A DNA stretch of 7,898 nt from Ruminococcus sp. UBA4383 (GTDB lineage Bacteria > Bacillota > Clostridia > Oscillospirales > Ruminococcaceae): assembly GCA_002389995.1 (NCBI GenBank), contig DGRR01000160.1, positions 1 through 7,898 of the forward strand. Direction: 5' to 3'. This document shows positions 1-6,474 of the stretch, piece after piece (position 1 is the first letter of the stretch; every line of letters begins with the position of its first letter). The notes beneath the pieces were generated by a model. That model worked only from the letters and a program-made list of their open reading frames with translations, made no database searches and had not been told where the DNA came from. Position numbers and translations under genes: made by a program.

Positions 1-905
1 TGCACAAGTTCATGAACTGGGATAAGCCTATTCTTACGGACAGCGGGGGATTTCAGGTTTTCTCGCTTGCAAAGCTCAGAAAAATCAAGGAGGAGGGCGT
101 TTATTTCGCCTCGCATATTGACGGTCACAGGATTTTCATGGGTCCTGAGGAAAGTATGCGGATACAGTCAAATCTCGGCTCTACAATTGCTATGGCTTTC
201 GATGAATGTATAGAAAATCCTGCTCCCTATGAGTATACAAAAAAATCAGTTGAACGTACCACACGCTGGCTTATACGCTGTAAAAACGAAATGCAGAGAC
301 TTAACTCCCTGCCCGATACCATAAATAAACATCAGATGCTTTTCGGAATAAATCAGGGTTCTACCTATGACGATTTGCGTATAAACCATATGAAGGAAAT
401 CGCAGGGCTTGACCTTGACGGCTACGCAATAGGCGGTCTTGCAGTCGGTGAACCTACTGAGGAAATGTACAGGATTATTGACCTTGTTGAACCCTTTATG
501 CCCGAAAACAAACCGAGATATTTAATGGGCGTAGGTACTCCCTCAAATATTATAGAGGCTGTCGCAAGGGGAATTGATATGTTTGACTGCGTTATGCCGA
601 GCAGAAATGCCCGTCATGCTACTGTATTCACATGGAGCGGTATTATGCATATGAACAATAAATGCTATGAAACTGACCCGAGACCTATGGACGAGGAATG
701 TGACTGCCCGACCTGCCGTAATTTCAGCCGTGCATATATAAGGCATCTTTTCAAGGCTAATGAACAGCTTGCAGGCAGACTTGCCGTACAGCACAATCTC
801 TATTTCTACAATACTCTCACTGAAAAAATAAGAAATGCCATAGATGAGGACAGATTTGAGGAGTTCAGAGGAAAATATTCTTCTCTCCTCGCAAAAAGAA
901 TATAG
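1..905 (+). CDS. tgt: Queuine tRNA-ribosyltransferase (tRNA-guanine transglycosylase), 5'-truncated by the window edge
   Basis: Exchanges guanine-34 in the anticodon of GUN tRNAs (Asp, Asn, His, Tyr) for the preQ1 base in queuosine synthesis. The open frame runs through the left edge: bases 3-11 already encode HKF before the Met at 12, so that Met is internal. About 300 residues are present of the usual ~375, so roughly 75 N-terminal residues are missing. Numbering from Met12, the DSGGFQV motif carries the conserved Asp10, FDEC gives Asp64, GGLAVGE (141-147) forms the substrate-binding loop, and the nucleophile is Asp192 in MFDCVMPSRNAR. The zinc site is C230-x-C232-x2-C235 with His261. All family hallmarks are intact. 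It is the first visible gene of an operon; its TAG stop (903-905) lies inside the ribosome binding site of the next gene. Identification is near certain from motifs. Confidence 0.97.
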   Translation, partial: HKFMNWDKPILTDSGGFQVFSLAKLRKIKEEGVYFASHIDGHRIFMGPEESMRIQSNLGSTIAMAFDECIENPAPYEYTKKSVERTTRWLIRCKNEMQRLNSLPDTINKHQMLFGINQGSTYDDLRINHMKEIAGLDLDGYAIGGLAVGEPTEEMYRIIDLVEPFMPENKPRYLMGVGTPSNIIEAVARGIDMFDCVMPSRNARHATVFTWSGIMHMNNKCYETDPRPMDEECDCPTCRNFSRAYIRHLFKANEQLAGRLAVQHNLYFYNTLTEKIRNAIDEDRFEEFRGKYSSLLAKRI

Positions 906-915
906 GTGATATAAT

Positions 916-1566
916 ATGAAAACAGCAATATTTGACCTTGACGGCACGCTTGCAGATACTCTTTATGACCTTGCAGATGCGATAAATTACGGACTTGAAA
1001 AACTGGGCTTTCCGCTTCATGAATATGAAAAATACAAGTTCATGGTCGGAAACGGCATAATAAAGCTTTGTGAACGTGCTTTGCCCGATGACAAAAAAGA
1101 TTATACAGAAAAACTGCATATGCTTTTCAATGAATATTACGGGGAACATTTTCTCGACAAAACAAGGCTTTATCCCGATATAAAACAGACTCTTGAAATC
1201 CTTGCGGAAAATAATGTATCCCTTGCCGTTGCCACGAATAAACCGCAGGATTTTGCAAGGGAGATAATTAAAAAGATTCTGCCTGATATAAAATTCATGA
1301 AAATACTGGGAGGCTGTGATGAAAGACCTAAAAAGCCGTATCCCGATATTATCCATGAAATTCTTGACGGCATAAGTTTTTCAGAGGCTTTCATGATAGG
1401 GGACAGCGATGTTGACATAATAACCGCAAAAAATGCAGGTATATATTCAATAGGCTGTGAATGGGGATTCAGAGGACGTGAGGAACTTTCAGGAGCAGGT
1501 GCGGACTTTATAGCGTGTAATCCCTTGGATATAGCAGATTTTGTCTTGAAAGGAGATTTGTCATGA
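916..1566 (+). CDS. HAD-superfamily hydrolase, phosphoglycolate phosphatase-like
   Basis: A 216-aa HAD hydrolase, predicted cytosolic phosphatase. The four HAD motifs are visible: motif I DLDGT with nucleophile Asp7 and acid/base Asp9; motif II Thr108 in VATNKP; motif III Lys140 in RPKKPYPD; motif IV GDSDVD with Asp163 and Asp167 as Mg2+ ligands. The ~65-residue helical cap inserted between motif I and motif II is the C1 type found in phosphoglycolate phosphatase (Gph/PpaX) and related enzymes. The substrate cannot be decided from sequence; 2-phosphoglycolate, pyrophosphate or a sugar phosphate are all possible. The start is supported by an AGGTGA Shine-Dalgarno at 904-909 overlapping the tgt stop. 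The last four bases overlap the next start codon (ATGA), so translational coupling with the SUFU gene is likely. Confidence 0.9.
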   Translation: MKTAIFDLDGTLADTLYDLADAINYGLEKLGFPLHEYEKYKFMVGNGIIKLCERALPDDKKDYTEKLHMLFNEYYGEHFLDKTRLYPDIKQTLEILAENNVSLAVATNKPQDFAREIIKKILPDIKFMKILGGCDERPKKPYPDIIHEILDGISFSEAFMIGDSDVDIITAKNAGIYSIGCEWGFRGREELSGAGADFIACNPLDIADFVLKGDLS

Positions 1567-2732
1567 AAAATAAAAAATCCGAAAAAGGTAACAGTCTCAA
1601 AAATTATACTGAGGAAGAATTAAAGATAGTTGAGGAACATATCGAAAAATATTTCGGTGAATATGACAGCGTTTTCAGGGGCAGGGACAGTTCAAGAGTT
1701 GATGTATGCATTATAAAACCGTCAGTCAGCAGGAATTATTATACTCTTGTTACCATAGGAATGGGTTCGTTTAAAATGAATGTGCCTGAAAAATTCAGAC
1801 AGTATGACTTTGAACGTGCGGAACTTGCAATTTTTCTGCCTCCCGACTGGGATTATGACAGCGATGAAAAAGATAATTTCTGGGCTGTAACAATTCTGAG
1901 ACTGCTTTCACAGCTCCCCGAAAGAAAAAATTCATGGCTCGGATTCGGACATACTGTAAATTATGGAGACCCTTTTCTGAAAGATTCGGAATTTTCTGCC
2001 GTTGCGCTTTTCAATCCGCCTTATGACAAGGAATGTCAGAAATGCACTCTGCCCGATAATACAAGTGTAAATTTTTATCAGGTATTGCCTATATGCAAAA
2101 ATGAACTTGAATTTAAGTCAAAACACAGTACAGAAGAATTTATACAGCTTTTCGGCGGAAAACTTCCCTTTGTGGCTGAAACTGACCGTGAAGCTGCGGA
2201 TACGGAAAATTTTGTGAGAATTATAGACAACGTTGAAAAGCACAGAAGAAAAATAGAAGAAAAAGAACTCGATGTCTCCGAGATAAATGCCGCCAGTCAT
2301 ATAGCCGCATTTCTTTTGTGGAGCATCGAAAACAATCTGATTGACGAGGAGTTTACCGATTATTTTTCTGAGGAAATCGCTGATATAAAGTCAGGAAATC
2401 TGGATATAAGAAAATTTTTAATCAATTCCCTTGACGGTGAACTCACTGAGGATATTTTTACTGAGGAAAGCAGGGATTTTATATCTTTCTATTATAATTT
2501 CCATTCGGAATTTGAGAAAATAAATTATCCTGCCGATGTTGACAGAAGTGCTATGGAGTATTTCGGTGAGGAAAAATATGAATGTGATGAATTTAAAGAT
2601 GAAGCATATCTGTTCATGCCCTTTGATGATGAATATATAAAGAGAATGAACAAATATATAGAAAAGGGCTTTGAATTTCATAAATCCTTTAAAAAGTTCA
2701 AGTATTTGCGGAATACTCCCGATGAAGAATAA
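1563..2732 (+). CDS. Suppressor-of-fused (SUFU) domain protein with a C-terminal helical extension; possible immunity protein
   Basis: A 389-aa soluble, acidic protein. Residues ~17-200 read as a bacterial SUFU domain: LVTIGMGSFKMNVP (62-75), RAELAIFLPPDW (85-96), WLGFGHTVNYGDPF (125-138) and the FYQVLPICKNELEF block (171-184) fit the family pattern. The remaining ~190 residues form a separate domain with no motif I can name securely; INAASHIAAFLLWSIENNLI (241-260), DIRKFLINSLDGEL and a Tyr/Asp-rich tail suggest a helical domain like those often attached to immunity-type proteins. Bacterial SUFU domains are described in the literature as immunity proteins of polymorphic toxins, but no toxin gene lies in this window, so that role is inference. 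The start at 1563 has an AAAGGAG SD at 1549-1555, 7 nt upstream, and shares ATGA with the phosphatase stop. The stop is only two bases from the convergent ATPase stop. Confidence 0.85.
   Translation: MKNKKSEKGNSLKNYTEEELKIVEEHIEKYFGEYDSVFRGRDSSRVDVCIIKPSVSRNYYTLVTIGMGSFKMNVPEKFRQYDFERAELAIFLPPDWDYDSDEKDNFWAVTILRLLSQLPERKNSWLGFGHTVNYGDPFLKDSEFSAVALFNPPYDKECQKCTLPDNTSVNFYQVLPICKNELEFKSKHSTEEFIQLFGGKLPFVAETDREAADTENFVRIIDNVEKHRRKIEEKELDVSEINAASHIAAFLLWSIENNLIDEEFTDYFSEEIADIKSGNLDIRKFLINSLDGELTEDIFTEESRDFISFYYNFHSEFEKINYPADVDRSAMEYFGEEKYECDEFKDEAYLFMPFDDEYIKRMNKYIEKGFEFHKSFKKFKYLRNTPDEE
2691..2717 (-). terminator. Weak terminator-like hairpin for the Ca2+ ATPase transcript, inside the SUFU 3' end
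   Basis: Read on the minus strand, AGTATT-ccgca-AATACT (2717-2701) forms a 6-bp AT-rich stem. It is followed by TGAAC and a run of five T (2695-2691). It lies just past the ATPase stop but within the coding end of the convergent SUFU gene. The stem is weak, so this is only a candidate. No better terminator is visible for either gene at this junction. Confidence 0.2.
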
Positions 2733-2734
2733 TT

Positions 2735-5350
2735 TTATCTGCTGAAAATATTGCTTACAAGCGGTACAGCTATACTGAATCCGAGTGCTGTCAGAAACTG
2801 CTGTCTTTCAAGCATTACAGTGCCGAATATTTCTCTTAGTTCAGGTATGAATACCGATGCCGCCAACGCTCCGACAGATATTATAACTGCAAATACAAGC
2901 TTCATATTGCCGAAAGGATTTATTCTGAAAAGGGATTTTGTCTCGCTCCTGCACTCAAAAACGTGTATAAGCTGAGACATTACAAGCGTTATAAGTGCCG
3001 CTGTACGTCCTGCATTTACGTCTGCACCGAGATGAATTGTCACGGAAAATGAGCCGAGTGTTGATAAGCCTATGAATATTCCACGGAATATTATTTTCCA
3101 CATAAGACCGCCTGCGAAAAATCCCTCTGTTGATTTTCTGGGCGGTTTTGACATTATATCCTTTTCAGGCGGTTCAAGTCCGAGGGCTATCGCAGGAAGT
3201 CCGTCAGTTACAAGATTTATCAGAAGAAGCTGTACAGGGAGCAGGACTATCGGCATACCCATTAATATTCCGAGAAACATTGTCAGAACTTCCCCTATAT
3301 TGCAGGAAAGCAGATACCGTACAAATTTCCTTATATTTGCATATACACATCTTCCCTCCTCGACAGCCGTTACAAGGGTATTGAAATTGTCATCAAGAAG
3401 AATGACATCTGCCGCCTGTTTTGTAACGTCTGTACCTGTAAGCCCCATAGCTACACCGACATCAGCTTCTTTTATTGCAGGAGCGTCATTTACACCGTCA
3501 CCCGTCATGGTGACTATCTCGCCTTTGCGCTTGAAACTGCGGACAATTCTTAATTTGTGGGCTGGTTCAACTCTTGCGAATACCGAATAATCATCAATAA
3601 TCCTGTCAAGCTGGGAATCATTCAGTTTATTGAGTTCTTCGCCTGTCATAGCTTTTCCGTTTCTTGAAAGTCCTGCTTTTCTGGCAACAGCGGAGGCGGT
3701 ATTTTTGTGGTCGCCTGTAATCATGACTGTACGCACGGAGGCAGTTGCACATTTTCTTATTGCAGTTTTAGCCTCCTCTCTGGGCGGGTCAATCATTCCC
3801 GAAAGCCCTAAAAATACAAGATTACCCCTTTCAGGCTCAAATTTATCCGATATGCAGAATGCAAGCGCAAGAACTCTCAGTGCATCATCTGACATGGAAA
3901 TTATCTTGTCGGATATTTTTTTTCTTACTGTCTGGGTAAGAGGGAGGATATTTCCGTTCATATTCATATACTGGGAGCATCTTGGAAGAATAACTTCTCC
4001 TGCACCTTTGAAATATATTTTCTTGTCAGTCCCCGAAAGACAATGTACAGCCATGAATCTTGTTTCACTGTCAAAGGGATATTCGTCAAGCTTTGAGATA
4101 TTGAGATTTTCTTTTATAATATCCGCCTTTGCCGCAGCTATAAGCAGGGCAGTTTCGGTGGGGTCGCCTGATACGGACCATTCGCCTTTTCCTGTAAGAT
4201 TTCCACGCATACGGCTTTTGACGGGCTTATCTGATGATATGGAGGCAGTCGAGCATATAACACCGCATCTGAGACATTCCGAAAGAGTTTTTTCATTTAC
4301 GGGATTTATTGCAGTACCGTCGGAAAGTTTTATATCACCGCATATTTTATAGCCCATTCCGCTGAATATGTAATCTGTATCAGCCGTGGAAAGATTTGTT
4401 ACAGTCATTTTGTTTTCGGTAATAGTACCTGTTTTGTCGGAACATATAACAGATGTACAGCCGAGAGTTTCAACGCTGTGGAGTTTATTCACGAGGGCTT
4501 TCTGTTTGAGCATACGGCTTACAGCAAGGGCAAGGGCAATTGTTACCGTTGCGGGAAGTCCTTCGGGTATGGCGGCAATTGCTATTGTTATACCCGTCAT
4601 AAGCATACCGAAAACATCTTCCCCACGCAGTACGCCTGCAAGAAATACAGCTATGCATACTATAAGACAGATTATTGCTATTATTTTTCCGAGTTCGGCA
4701 AGACGTTTCTGCAAGGGAGTCATTTCTTTGTCTATATCCGAGAGCATTTCGGATATTTTACCCATTTGTGCGGATTTGCCGACAGCTATTACTTTCGCCT
4801 GACATACACCTCTTGTAACTGATGCTCCGCAGTAAAGAATATTTGTTTTGTTTAATGAATTGTCTGTATCGTTTATATCAGATACTATTTTCGGTACGGC
4901 AGCCGATTCGCCTGTAAGTACCGATTCATCGGAAAAAACCCCTGATGCTTTAATAATTACACAGTCCGCAGGTATTCTGTCACCTGCTTCAAGTTCAATA
5001 ATGTCACCAATTACAAGTTTAGCCGCTTCGATTTTTTTGAGTTTTCCGTCACGGTAGCATTTCGCAGACGGCGCAGTCATTGAACGTAAAGCCTCAAGAG
5101 TATGCTCCGTCCTGTATTCCTGAATAAATCCCAGAACTGCATCTAAAAGAACTATCAGCATAATAGTGACTGCATCGGAAACTTCTCCGAGAATAACGGA
5201 TATTGCCGTAGCTCCGAGAAGAATCATGACCATTACATCTTTAAACTGTCCTGCAAAAATTTTAACGGCACTGTTTTTCTTTTCCTCGGCAAATATATTT
5301 TCACCGTACAGCTTTAATTTTTCGGCAGCTTCCTTTTCGGTAAGACCCAT
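2735..5350 (-). CDS. P-type Ca2+-transporting ATPase (P2A, SERCA-like)
   Basis: An 871-aa membrane pump exporting Ca2+ at the cost of ATP; the length matches bacterial SERCA-like pumps (~870-900 aa). Landmarks in order: N-terminal cation-ATPase segment (1-35), actuator TGES loop (146-149), M4 with the PEGL ligand (Glu263), phosphorylation motif DKTGT with Asp305, nucleotide-domain KGA (448-450), hinge MITGD (543-547), TGDGVND (616-622), M5 with Asn684 and Glu687, M6 NLVTDGLPA with Asn712, Thr715 and Asp716, and a C-terminal M7-M10 bundle. The ligands match those of Ca2+ pumps rather than Na+/K+ or Mg2+ relatives. The start ATG at 5348-5350 has GGGGTGAT (complement of 5354-5361) as SD, 3 nt away. 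I see no convincing promoter in the ~150 bases upstream. Monocistronic as far as visible, and convergent with the SUFU gene. Confidence 0.95.
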   Translation of the reverse strand: MGLTEKEAAEKLKLYGENIFAEEKKNSAVKIFAGQFKDVMVMILLGATAISVILGEVSDAVTIMLIVLLDAVLGFIQEYRTEHTLEALRSMTAPSAKCYRDGKLKKIEAAKLVIGDIIELEAGDRIPADCVIIKASGVFSDESVLTGESAAVPKIVSDINDTDNSLNKTNILYCGASVTRGVCQAKVIAVGKSAQMGKISEMLSDIDKEMTPLQKRLAELGKIIAIICLIVCIAVFLAGVLRGEDVFGMLMTGITIAIAAIPEGLPATVTIALALAVSRMLKQKALVNKLHSVETLGCTSVICSDKTGTITENKMTVTNLSTADTDYIFSGMGYKICGDIKLSDGTAINPVNEKTLSECLRCGVICSTASISSDKPVKSRMRGNLTGKGEWSVSGDPTETALLIAAAKADIIKENLNISKLDEYPFDSETRFMAVHCLSGTDKKIYFKGAGEVILPRCSQYMNMNGNILPLTQTVRKKISDKIISMSDDALRVLALAFCISDKFEPERGNLVFLGLSGMIDPPREEAKTAIRKCATASVRTVMITGDHKNTASAVARKAGLSRNGKAMTGEELNKLNDSQLDRIIDDYSVFARVEPAHKLRIVRSFKRKGEIVTMTGDGVNDAPAIKEADVGVAMGLTGTDVTKQAADVILLDDNFNTLVTAVEEGRCVYANIRKFVRYLLSCNIGEVLTMFLGILMGMPIVLLPVQLLLINLVTDGLPAIALGLEPPEKDIMSKPPRKSTEGFFAGGLMWKIIFRGIFIGLSTLGSFSVTIHLGADVNAGRTAALITLVMSQLIHVFECRSETKSLFRINPFGNMKLVFAVIISVGALAASVFIPELREIFGTVMLERQQFLTALGFSIAVPLVSNIFSR

Positions 5351-5493
5351 AAAATCACCCCGTTATATTTTTGATTTGTCCTTAAAGCATATGCCGAAAA
5401 TTAATTCATAATGCATAATTCATGATAATATGCGTCTGTATGCTGTCATGATTATAATTATTTCAGACAGTGAATATTTCATGGAAAATGTAA

Positions 5494-5499
5494 TATAAT
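5494..5499 (+). promoter_or_regulatory. Candidate -10 element of the DUF1540 gene promoter
   Basis: A perfect TATAAT in an AT-rich stretch. The -35 at the expected distance is poor (TGAATA around 5471-5476), so activity would depend on other factors or be low. Transcription would start near 5505-5507, giving a ~158-nt leader that contains the complete repeat element. Confidence 0.4.
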
Positions 5500-5505
5500 A
5501 TTAGT

Positions 5506-5521
5506 GTTCCAAGTATGGAAC
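5506..5521. promoter_or_regulatory. Perfect palindrome GTTCCA-agta-TGGAAC at the predicted start site; operator candidate
   Basis: Six-base perfect inverted repeat arms (5506-5511 and 5516-5521) around a 4-nt centre. It sits 6 bases past the TATAAT, so it spans the expected transcription start, a classic repressor position. It could instead be a small hairpin at the mRNA 5' end. No cognate regulator is visible in the window. Confidence 0.4.
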
Positions 5522-5526
5522 AAAAA

Positions 5527-5654
5527 ACGCAGATTTGACGATTTCAGAATAAGAGGAAAATCTGCGCTCTTGCACTGGGAGCGAATGGAGCAAAGCGGAA
5601 TGAGCGAAAGTGCAAGGCTATAAAAGCGCAGATTTGACGATTTCAGATAAGGAG
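5527..5654 (+). repeat. Leader repeat element, GCGCAGATTT variant (one 99-bp unit plus partial second copy)
   Basis: CGCAGATTTGACGATTTCAG occurs at 5528-5547 and again at 5627-5646, a period of 99. Between the copies lie the inverted arm AAATCTGCGC (5558-5567) and an 8-bp stem, CTTGCACT (5569-5576) with AGTGCAAG (5609-5616), around a 32-nt loop of GAGCGAATG/GAATGAGCG-type repeats. It belongs to the same family as the array at 7376-7898, in reverse orientation on the map but in the same orientation relative to the downstream gene. The second copy runs directly into AAGGAG (5649-5654), the RBS of the DUF1540 gene. In the first copy the matching position reads AATAAGAGGA, an SD-like sequence with no start codon behind it. 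Confidence 0.85.
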
Positions 5655-5663
5655 TTTTGTATC

Positions 5664-5843
5664 ATGGAAAACAAAAGAAAAAATGATAATATCAAATGTA
5701 CCGTTTCTCAGTGCGAGCATAATATGGTGACTGAGAACTACTGTTCCCTTAACTGCATATGCGTAGGCACTCACGAGGATAACCCCACTGTCCCCGAATG
5801 TACTGACTGCAACAGCTTCGTGAAAAGAACAGGCTGCTGCTGA
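5664..5843 (+). CDS. DUF1540 family cysteine-rich small protein
   Basis: A 59-aa protein with nine cysteines (12, 17, 27, 31, 33, 46, 49, 58, 59). The pattern IKCTVSQCEHN, then YCSLNCICVG, then TDCNSF is that of DUF1540, a Bacillota family of small, probably metal-binding proteins with unknown role. The frame stays open upstream to an ATG at 5610, but that lies inside the repeat element; the start at 5664 has a strong AAGGAG SD (5649-5654) at 9 nt and begins where the family similarity begins. It is followed by a long hairpin at 5858-5894, so it is probably a single-gene unit. The promoter, palindrome and repeat leader upstream suggest regulated expression. Confidence 0.88.
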   Translation: MENKRKNDNIKCTVSQCEHNMVTENYCSLNCICVGTHEDNPTVPECTDCNSFVKRTGCC

Positions 5844-5857
5844 TTCCTTAACTTTAT

Positions 5858-5894
5858 ATGCCTGTTCCCTCTGCCTTTTTGAGGGAACAGGCAT
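5858..5894 (+). terminator. Long perfect hairpin behind the DUF1540 gene, probable terminator
   Basis: ATGCCTGTTCCCTC (5858-5871) and GAGGGAACAGGCAT (5881-5894) form a perfect 14-bp stem with a 9-nt loop, 14 bases past the DUF1540 stop. The tail is GTGTTTAAAAAAAA, which is not a proper U-tract, so termination may be inefficient or the hairpin may instead stabilise the mRNA 3' end. Confidence 0.65.
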
Positions 5895-5972
5895 GTGTTT
5901 AAAAAAAATTGTGTATAATAAATAAAAATATTGCGTTAATATGTTCAAAATGCGAAAAGTTATTTTGTTCTC

Positions 5973-6001
5973 TTGCATTATTTGTTTTTATGTAGTATAA
6001 T
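5973..6001 (+). promoter_or_regulatory. Probable sigma-A-type promoter of ireB
   Basis: TTGCAT (5973-5978) and TATAAT (5996-6001) with a 17-bp spacer. The -10 is perfect; the -35 keeps TTG. The start site would fall near 6008, giving a ~60-nt leader for ireB. Confidence 0.6.
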
Positions 6002-6067
6002 AATTACAGACTTTGCTTATTCGTTTCAGAATGGCAAACGCTAATCAACCGTTAGGAGGATAGACAT

Positions 6068-6337
6068 ATGTCGGATAAAACCATGATGTTCTCTGTCAAA
6101 GACACGGACACAGAGCTTAGAAATACCCTCACTACTGTGTATTATGCTCTGAAAGAAAAAGGATATAACCCCGTGAATCAGATAGTTGGATATATCCTTT
6201 CGGAAGACCCCACATACATAACAACTCATAACAACGCAAGGACTAAAATACGCCGCATAGACCGTGATGAACTGTTGCAGGCTATTGTGGAGTATTATAT
6301 CAATGCGAATGTTAATGAACCAAATTCGGAACATTAA
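6068..6337 (+). CDS. ireB: IreB family regulatory phosphoprotein (UPF0297/DUF965)
   Basis: An 89-aa small cytosolic protein. The core GYNPVNQIVGYILSEDP (32-48), then ARTKIRRIDRDELL (57-70), is the IreB/YrzL signature. In enterococci IreB is a substrate of the PASTA Ser/Thr kinase IreK and modulates cephalosporin resistance. The N-terminus DKTMMF keeps a threonine (Thr5) at the place of one of the phosphorylated residues, by alignment from memory with the enterococcal DETVRF. The C-terminal ~10 residues after INANV extend beyond the usual end. The start is supported by a very strong AGGAGGA SD at 6054-6060, 7 nt upstream. In many Bacillota it sits beside alaS and ruvX; here it stands alone, with its own promoter and a terminator at 6475. 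Confidence 0.95.
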   Translation: MSDKTMMFSVKDTDTELRNTLTTVYYALKEKGYNPVNQIVGYILSEDPTYITTHNNARTKIRRIDRDELLQAIVEYYINANVNEPNSEH

Positions 6338-6474
6338 CTGATGCCTTCATCATCTTATAATGATGATGTGCATTTAACTTGTTGCCAAATCAATATAAAA
6401 TTATTGTTTTATCTGGGTGTTTTTCCGAAATAAGGGTATTCTCGGACAAGGGACAAATTATGGCAGAAAAACTT
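6338..6474 (+). other. ireB 3' region before the terminator, no gene seen
   Basis: 137 bases between the ireB stop and the strong hairpin. It has a 7-bp stem, CATCATC (6348-6354) with GATGATG (6362-6368), lacking a T-tract, and a weak TCCGA/TCGGA pairing (about 6424-6446). There is no ORF with a ribosome binding site. It is probably the 3' untranslated part of the ireB transcript; a small RNA cannot be excluded. Confidence 0.4.

Larger units (their letters stand above)
5351..5663. other. Divergent intergenic region (313 bases) between Ca2+ ATPase and DUF1540 genes
   Basis: It separates two divergently transcribed genes. From left to right it holds the ATPase SD; an AT-rich stretch with the near-symmetric ATTCATAATGCATAATTCAT at 5404-5423 (two ATTCAT copies around ATGCAT); a plus-strand -10 candidate; a palindrome; and the 99-bp repeat element that ends in the DUF1540 RBS. 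I see no protein-coding gene here. Confidence 0.7.

Noticed and set aside
3072..4802. Long plus-strand open frames (172, 240 and 138 aa) opposite the ATPase gene
   Set aside because: They are antisense shadows of a complete, motif-rich ATPase frame and lack ribosome binding sites or recognisable domains.
5527..5654. Insertion of a palindromic element with a long target-site duplication (direct copies of ~20 bases at both ends)
   Set aside because: The same flanking sequence recurs in every unit of the distant trmB array, so it belongs to the repeat and is not a local duplication. A mobile origin remains possible but this is not evidence for it.
5610..5663. Upstream ATG giving the DUF1540 protein 18 extra residues
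   Set aside because: It lies in the repeat's stem B arm with no SD, while the ATG at 5664 has AAGGAG at 9 nt and starts where family similarity starts.
5914..5919. A second TATAAT as a promoter for ireB
   Set aside because: No -35 at a usable distance. The TTGCAT/TATAAT pair at 5973-6001 has exact 17-bp spacing and is closer to the gene.
5643..5978. 111-aa minus-strand frame over the DUF1540 gene and its hairpin
   Set aside because: Shadow frame: it covers the terminator hairpin and the real DUF1540 gene on the other strand and has no RBS or domain.
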